NCBI GenBank assembly: GCA_013368315.1
Contig: JAACJM010000164.1
Location: 124,001-188,000 of the forward strand
Source: Tetrapyrgos nigripes
Taxonomy: Eukaryota; Basidiomycota; Agaricomycetes; Agaricales; Campanellaceae
DNA: 64,000 nucleotides
Direction: 5' to 3'
Both the position numbers and the translations under genes were made by a program. The notes below the pieces were generated by a model. That model was given only the letters and a program-made list of their open reading frames with translations. It did no database searches and was not told where the DNA came from. This document shows positions 57,970-64,000 of this stretch, piece by piece; the stretch's first letter is position 1, and every line of letters starts with the position of its first letter.

Positions 57970-58235
57970 GACCAAATATTGTAAGTAGACCCATCCCGAG
58001 GACATTCCGTTGTCGACTCAAGGAGGAAAGAATGTAAGGGTAGGGTAGGGTTAAACGGCACTACGGACCTATAAGTGTAAGTTGTACACCTCGGCGGCCG
58101 CTCCCTGAATCCAGCTAAGTTGGATCTCTAAAGTAGACCCATCCCAAAAACATTCCTTTGTCGAAAGCGAGGGACGAATGACAGAAAGAATGTAAGTGTA
58201 AGTTGTTCGCCTCGGCGGCCGCTCATCTGTATTTT
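57970..58235 (-). promoter_or_regulatory. Tandemly repeated promoter segment of the ABC transporter
   Basis: Two diverged copies of a ~125-bp unit (57984-58112 and 58132-58230) lie 100-350 bp upstream of the ABC start. Each begins AGTAGACCCATCCC and ends with CCTCGGCGGCCGCTC. CGG-rich inverted triplets are the usual targets of fungal Zn2Cys6 regulators, which control PDR pumps in yeasts; the doubled CGGCGGCCG box is a plausible operator, by inference only. Confidence 0.45.
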
Positions 58236-59647
58236 ACGCATATGACTTGTATATGAGAGAGGGTGGCGGCGCCTCGTACTATCCCGCTCCCGCACGTACT
58301 TGATCATCTAGGACCCGCTGCCAACGACCTGTTCTACTTACTGTGCGTACAGACTTATACAGACAGTAGACTAGGCATGATGGCGTGGCGCCTAGTGGCG
58401 TAGTACCGACGGCACAGAGGGAAGCTTATCGCGGCTTGTGCATGCAGTGATTCACTGAACTGGGTATGTACAAAATTAGATGTACATTCGTATGTTGAAC
58501 AGCAACTCGGACTAGTAGCACTAAGAATTGAGAGCGTGGATCCAATACTAAAAACCGAAAGCGTGATCCCAAATTTTATTGATGTAGGGGCGGAGCCGAG
58601 CCCAAGCCAAAGCCTGGTTGATGGGAGACGGGGTATGGGAGAGGAGGTAGGAGGTAAACGAGGTTCATGATTGCGGTGATAGGAGAGTGAGTGGAGAAGG
58701 GAGGCCTCAGACTCGTACAACTACTCTCTCGTCCTCTGGCAGAAACGCAGTTCTTTGCAATTGCTTTGCCTGAGAGTCCTTCTGTTACACTGTATCCGTA
58801 TCCATATGGATACGAGAAGAGTTCGTGGTTGGAGCTTGGGTCGGACGAGAATTTAAGCCTCTGCTAAGAGTGTTGAGTGCATATGCAATCAGAGCTACTC
58901 AGCACGTACCTATCATTTAGATTTCACTTCGTTACTGCTTGTGCATTCTTGGCAGTGCTTAGTAGCAGTAATCTGCCAATACAAAAGGCGCACTCTGTCA
59001 GTGGTTCCAAAAAATGCCGGAAAAAGGAGCATATTTGTATTCATCGTTAGTACGTCGCTCTAGGATGCAATCTCTAGGACGTACGGCGGGAGTGGATGAA
59101 AACAGTCGGGTGGATGAGTTGAGAGAGTCCTGAGGAGTAACGAGCTTGACGCCGACTGATACTAGAAGTAGACGTCGAACCGGTACTCCGTTAGGCAGTG
59201 AAGGACGTAAAGAAGGAAGCGTAAAACGTACCTGCCATGCCAGCCCCGATGTCTAGTCTCTTATTCCTATCTCCATCTACGACGTGAAGTGATCGACCTT
59301 GTCATCAATCCCAGCCGACTCCCGGTGAGACATGCTTCCTTTCGTCCCAAAATCCTCGTCCTGAGTCGCTGTCGTGTATGGCTTCGGTACCCTTGGTCCT
59401 GGAAGTCCGGAAATGACAAGGGGCAGTAGCAATAGCCGATGGAAAGAGTAGGATGAAGGAGGAGTGGAGGAAAGACTTGGGGAGTATAAACGGATGAGGT
59501 GATGTTGATAGTTGAGGTGACCTGCTCGCCGCAGTCTGTAGAAGTACTCGGTAAGCCGATGAAAGAGATAAGTAAAAGAAGACAAGGGGACAACGTACGC
59601 CTTTAGTTCTTGATCCCAGCTCGGGTGATACACTCCTCCTCCTCCTC
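58236..59647. other. Non-coding stretch
   Basis: No gene recognised. A perfect 16-bp palindrome GTATCCATATGGATAC lies at about 58797-58812. The minus-strand frames at 58355-58720 and 59267-59593 are Ser/Pro-rich without motifs. Confidence 0.4.
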
Positions 59648-59875
59648 GCCCAGGTTCCTCTGCGTCTTTTCTCATACATTCGCACCTATACTCTAGCCCA
59701 CTTCCGCATTCTTTTCCTTTTTCCTCCCCATATCCGTTCTCGCTTCTACCAACGTCCTCGGTGGACGGTATACCCAGACGTGCGGTTAAGGAGGGGTTGG
59801 CCCGGCGCAAGGTGAAGCGTAACTTGGAGCTACCACAGCTGAAGCAACGTTGCGTACGGGACGTATGAAGCAAGG
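59648..59875. repeat. Dispersed repeat copy 2 (partner at 47785)
   Basis: Shares ordered blocks with 47785-48030, including CCCAGGTTCCTCTGCGTC and GCGTAACTTGGAGCTACCA. Confidence 0.65.
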
Positions 59876-60055
59876 AAGAGCGGAGAGGGGTTGATAAAAA
59901 AGTCGAGGTCTTGATAGCATCAATGGACTTGCTCCAGCACGCCACTGACGTGACGAGCACCAGCATGAGGCACTTGTAGCTCCCGTTGGGAAGCCTAGTA
60001 TACGACGATATGACGAGGGTCACGCAAAAGCTTTGAGCAGAGACTCGACGTACTC

Positions 60056-60545
60056 GCCGCCGGCGGTTCCAATCACTGGTCTGGCCGTGGATACCGATGG
60101 GAGCGACGGATAGGCAGAGAGGTTACGAGGTAGGGGGAGGAGGAGATAAAGGTCTGGAAGAGGTTGGGTATGCCTTCTACGACGAGGTGAGGAATCTGTC
60201 CGGATTTTGAGAAACAATGGGACAAGGGTTATATACATCGGGTCGAGGGCTTTGCTAGTTTGTCCAAGGCGCGCGCTGGTTGTCCGAGAGTTTGACATTG
60301 AGGGAACCGCCAACGGTTCCAATCAAGCGAGGGGTAGGCAGAGAGATTATGAGGTAGGAGGAGGAGATGAAGGTCTGGAGCAGTTTGGTCATGCCTTCTA
60401 CGACGAGGTGAGGAATCGTCCAGAATTCGAGAAACGATGGGACAAGGGATGCGTAGTTCATCGGGTTGTTTGAGGACTGTAGAGTGGTCTTTGCTAGTTT
60501 GTCCAAGGTGCGATCGCTGGAGAGTTTGATATTGAAAGAAAAGTC
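60056..60545. repeat. Tandem duplication, ~245-bp units
   Basis: Unit 1 (60056-60300) and unit 2 (60300-60545) share CGGTTCCAATCA, GTAGGCAGAGAG or its variant, GCCTTCTACGACGAGGTGAG, GAGAAACxATGGGACAAGGG and TTTGCTAGTTTGTCCAAGG in the same order. On the minus strand both read a similar peptide (IPHLVVEG, LLQTFISSS, TLDKLAK), so this may be decayed coding sequence of an unrecognised protein. Confidence 0.7.
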
Positions 60546-60894
60546 TGCACACCGAATGTTGAGCGTATATTCGCTACGAAGATCGGTCAATACGCACCTG
60601 TATCTCGCATCCAGACCGAGCAGTACCAGTCTTGCCAACCAACAAGTCCACGAAGAGTCCAAGACATTCTCTATCTTATGGTTAGATAGATTCGCTAGTA
60701 GAGTGTCGGCTCAGTGAGAGGAGGGGCTGGCCCTGGGAGGCTTCAGAGCAGACCGACAATGCAGCCGGTACGTCGTGGTCGCGTCATCGTAGGAACAGTT
60801 TGAATTCCCACGATTTCTTCCACCACTCTCGATTTTACTTTCCTGCTTATCTCGTTCCTGATCTTCCTAGCCTTCACAAGATCCCCTTCCTACC

Positions 60895-61170
60895 TTAAAA
60901 AACCTTATACTTATCTCTCATATGGGATGTCGTTGTTGACACTGTTCTTTCCAATAAAATATGGCACTGCGTGCAGTGTGGCCCAAATCTGGTTGACTGA
61001 CTCGGACCGATGGCTTCGCAATGGCTTCCAAATTCGTATAGCCGTTTGCCAGAAAAGCACGTATCATCTCCGTCCGGGCACTTCAGATTTTTAGGGAATG
61101 TTCGAGTGTTCTGCGTCTCTCCGTGACAATTAAAAAACTCGGGATCTTGCGCAAGTTTCAAGCTAAACAC
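60895..61170 (-). CDS. Possible small cysteine-containing ORF
   Basis: A 91-codon uninterrupted frame with six Cys in a compact pattern (FFNCHGETQNT, LKCPDGDDTCFSGK, GSHCEAIG, GPHCTQCHILLE). It has no clear signal peptide and no splice context. The composition is more protein-like than neighbouring frames, but no family is recognised and it may be chance. Confidence 0.25.
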   Translation of the reverse strand: MFSLKLAQDPEFFNCHGETQNTRTFPKNLKCPDGDDTCFSGKRLYEFGSHCEAIGPSQSTRFGPHCTQCHILLERTVSTTTSHMRDKYKVF

Positions 61171-61508
61171 TTTCGGTTATCACTTGTCGTTTGCGATATT
61201 GTATACCTTCCTTACTTTTCGCCTACTATGCTCTCCTGACTTTTCTGGATGCAGCGCTATACATTGGGCCTTGTTTCCGAGTTCTCAGTTCATAAGTACC
61301 GTTGCAAAGCACCGCTGTTCATTCGACAGTTTCCTGGGGCTCTTCTTGACCGACCATGATCGCGCTATTCCCTACGTAACATTCATCCCGAACTCATTAG
61401 TCTGTTTGTCCTTTATCGACCCTTTGTAAGGGGTCATTCCATATATGGTAGTATCTTATCATCTCGGTTATCTGGCTCTCTAAATTTTTCTCATCGATTA
61501 CTTACATA

Positions 61509-62163
61509 AGATAGAGGCAGCCAGGAACCGAGACCCTTACTAAGCAGCTTACATAATGTGGGAAAGCGCAAAATCTGCCTGGCTCCAAATTTTTTTTTTT
61601 TGTCTCGACAATAAACAGAGCGCCGGCTGAGCTATAGCTAAGCCTGGGGCTTGTGGTGCACACTTACATGGACACAGCTCTGGAACAAGGCTGTATTTCT
61701 GTATAGCACAGTAATGACAGGTAGTCTACCGCTTCAGAGCCTCAGGGTTCTCAATACTTAGTGAACTTCCATATTTTATGATGAGATCAGAGCCTTTCTG
61801 CATGGTAGCAGGTGTCAGACCAACTCGGACGAAGTTCCATTTTGGGCTACTGTATTGATTAATAAGCTTACTAAGTGCACAGCCACATGCCAAATCTGAG
61901 AGGTCAAAAAACCAAAAAACTGCTGCAAACACTAAAAGAACACTTTTTGAGGTCACAGAAAAGGTTGGAAATTTTTTTGTTAAAACTTGAGAGTAAAGTA
62001 AGATATCATATTTCTGCTCAATAAGAATTGAAGTACATGTTTCTAGCTACAACTCCTATTGAGCAGAATCATGGAAAAGGGATGTGGGACAGAGGAGAAG
62101 TGGTTGTCGTTGTCGACTTGCTGAGCTTACATAAGAGGTGTCGGTTCCTGGCTGCCTCTATCT
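61509..62163. mobile_element. 655-bp MITE with ~24-bp terminal inverted repeats, TA target
   Basis: AGATAGAGGCAGCCAGGAAC starts at 61509, and its reverse complement GTTCCTGGCTGCCTCTATCT ends at 62163; the match extends to about 24 bp (…CGA/TCG…). TA flanks both ends (61507-61508 and 62164-62165). The interior (with short frames at 61726-61956 and 62028-62327) has no transposase motif. Probably a non-autonomous TA-targeting DNA transposon of a different family from the one at 51658. Confidence 0.8.
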
Positions 62164-62489
62164 TAATAACTTTTCTTCTTGTCTTTGACCTTCATCGCGT
62201 ACTTTGTACCTCTCTACTGTCTATTTCACAAAATAGAAAGAGGTCTACTCGTACGTCTAGGTCCGAGTTGAGAGGAACCGTTACACCCTTAGATGTATGC
62301 TGTGGCGATACCTTAGTCTATTTTTAGGCCGAGATGAATATCATTTTGTAAACATTGTAAACATCTATGCCAGGCACGTTCGTAGAGAACCATCTATCTA
62401 TTTATAGTAAGTCCATGGCCTTCTCGCAAGTCGAACCCGCATCATGATCAATCTGATATCTTTCACTTTTGTTGGTCCAGAAGCCGTCG

Positions 62490-62828
62490 CCATCGAGACG
62501 GTCCAGATTTGGACTTAGGTCTGCTCTCTTTGTCACATGAATGAACCAGTTCCTGTGGCCAAATGAGGCTGCCATTTTTCCGAAGCACTAATTTTTGCGC
62601 ACTGACATCTGGACCCAGTTGTACGATTGCTCTGTCTTGAGACATATTACATGCAAGCTTAATAACGATGAGGCCTCAGTTGAGGGGGCCACTGATCAAA
62701 TGTCGTACTGATGAATCAGGGTATCTTTTTGTGGCTGCAAAGATTCTGATGATGTTCTCCAACTTCGCGAACCATAAATACAGCGCTGTCCAATCAATGA
62801 GCCCACCAACCCTCCGTCTCTTACATCC
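62490..62828 (+). repeat. Upstream part of DUF6533 duplication, copy 2
   Basis: Direct-orientation homologue of 49126-49734, including the TATA-like CATAAATACAGC at 62773-62784. Confidence 0.7.
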
Positions 62829-64000
62829 ATGAGCTCTGCAACTGGTTCTGAGCATTTTCTTCATTCCCTTCAAGCAATTCACAGTAAACAAGTGAGTTTT
62901 TTGAGTTTCTCTCAGCCATTTGTAGCTTGATCTGAACTTTCCACAATCTAGTTATTTGAAGGTCTGTCATCATATTTCCTATTAAAATGCGTATATATGT
63001 ATAACTTCAGTATAATCTCCAGCTGCATGTATCACTGTCATAGTGAGTAAATTTGTTAAGTCTTGAAAAATCTTTCTGATATCCATTAACTGTAGGTCTA
63101 CAACTTTGCCCTCACGTTTGGTAAAATGTCCTGCTGCAAGTTAATATCTCGATCCACGTTGACTATTCCTCAGAATCTGAACTCCAGTTGATCTGGAAAT
63201 CACCTTGGAAATTGGGAAAAATTCTATTTCTTTTCACTCGATATCTTGGAGTTTTGGGTATGGGTTTCACTCTGTACAGTGAGTTGTGGTGAAAACATTA
63301 CCATCTGTTCAAACTCAAGAATATTGATTCCTAGATGATCAAGCCCAATATCTATCTTTGGATAAATGCAGATCATTCAGTCAAATGACACTCTGTCGGT
63401 ATCATCTCACCTGTTTCACCTTGTTAACTGTTTTTGAACACATTTTAAAAACAGATATAAATTCGTTTGAATTCTATATTGCAGAAAGTTGGTCATCCAA
63501 TGGTCACTAATAACAGGTGCATTAATTTATGACCTTTTTCTAGTCATACTAGCAGTCAGATTATGGGCTGTTTGGGGAAAATCCAAGTACATTGCTTGGA
63601 TTCTTGTTGTTGGAGCCCTAATTCTAGGACCAGTTCTTATAATCTATTATTTTACTCAGGTAAAATATCTCAGCAGTAAACCTGGTATTATCAATCAGTT
63701 TTGGAAGCTTACTTTGGACTGACTGTTACTCTGCAGATCTGACTATTTACAATTCAGTCGGATTTTGTCCTGCATTTCTCGCAGGTGTCGATTCAATGGT
63801 GCATGGTTTTACATATCTATTGGTTTTTGAGATTGGCAAGTAGTGACAACTTAGAACTCCATAATTTTATTGGAATCTGACGCCACGCTGCTTTAGTGAT
63901 TTTTCTGCTGACAACATGGAAAGCTCTGCAAATCTATCCAGCGCAAACTTGTGGGCGAACGATTGCTTTGGTTTGGAGTCTGGCCCAGACTTATTGACAT
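62829..64000 (+). CDS. DUF6533-type membrane protein, copy 2 (runs off window)
   Basis: Same exon structure as the 49.7-kb copy. Exon 1 MSSATGSEHFLHSLQAIHSK (ATG 62829), microexons TTATTTGAAG, CTGCATGTATCACTGTCATA and the one encoding VYNFALTF, then ESELQLIWKSPWKLGKILFL, FTRYLGVLGMGFTLY, then KLVIQWSLITGALIYDLFLV (open here, broken in copy 1), VRLWAVWGKSKYIAWILVVG, FTQVKYLSSKP, LTIYNSVGFCPAFLAG and the start of AALVIFLLTTWKALQIYP-like sequence. No stop was found in the exons inside the window. A multi-pass membrane protein of unknown role; members are numerous in Agaricomycetes. The last exons lie beyond 64000. Confidence 0.72.

Noticed and set aside
33387..58000. A biosynthetic gene cluster
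   Set aside because: No core synthase, P450 or regulator is present; the genes belong to unrelated housekeeping, surface and transport families.
58355..58720. 121-codon minus-strand ORF as a gene
   Set aside because: Ser/Pro/Leu-rich low complexity, no motif, no splice or promoter context.

Overview
The window looks like nuclear DNA of a filamentous basidiomycete, most likely an Agaricomycete. Genes are split by many introns of about 45-80 bp with GT..AG borders. The recognisable families are fungal: an ABC-G/PDR pump, a DUF6533-type membrane protein, a HAM1-like protein, a pectin methylesterase and an aquaglyceroporin. The retroelements are of Ty3/gypsy and tyrosine-recombinase (DIRS-like) type. 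Species cannot be named. Products were assigned by reading exons across introns, because single open frames cover only parts of each gene.

Layout. 0-8 kb: a GTAAACGC-rich repeat element, a broken type-B carboxylesterase (-) carrying a ~1 kb insertion, a long gene-poor stretch, then an apparently intact five-exon membrane protein gene (6928-7942, +). 8.4-33 kb is a repeat block: a decayed Ty3/gypsy gag-pol, a ~1.5 kb 9-bp satellite that reverses orientation part-way, the 3' end of another pol, a dead mitochondrial-carrier-like gene, tandem duplications, a gag fragment, a satellite-like region, and a ~5.9 kb dead DIRS-like retrotransposon (-). CpG is visibly scarce there, and many stop codons sit where arginine CGA is expected.

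33-58 kb is the gene-rich part: a MetE-like protein (+), aquaglyceroporin (-), BTB-type protein (+), HAM1-like protein (-), single-pass membrane protein (+), pectin methylesterase (-), a decayed DUF6533 gene (+) and a PDR-type ABC transporter (-). It is dotted with small inverted-repeat elements, including a 136-bp multi-hairpin element at 48096-48231 flanked by a 9-bp target duplication, and a 402-bp TA-flanked MITE at 51658-52059. 58-64 kb holds tandem duplications, a third MITE (61509-62163) and a second DUF6533 copy that runs off the window.

The genes do not form a pathway or cluster. The pectin methylesterase (secreted, plant cell wall), the PDR pump (drug export) and the carboxylesterase relic fit a saprotroph or plant-associated fungus, but that is inference. 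Several otherwise good genes (MetE-like, BTB, single-pass membrane protein, ABC pump) each need one or two single-base frameshifts to read through. This may reflect draft-sequence indels, real pseudogenisation, or both.
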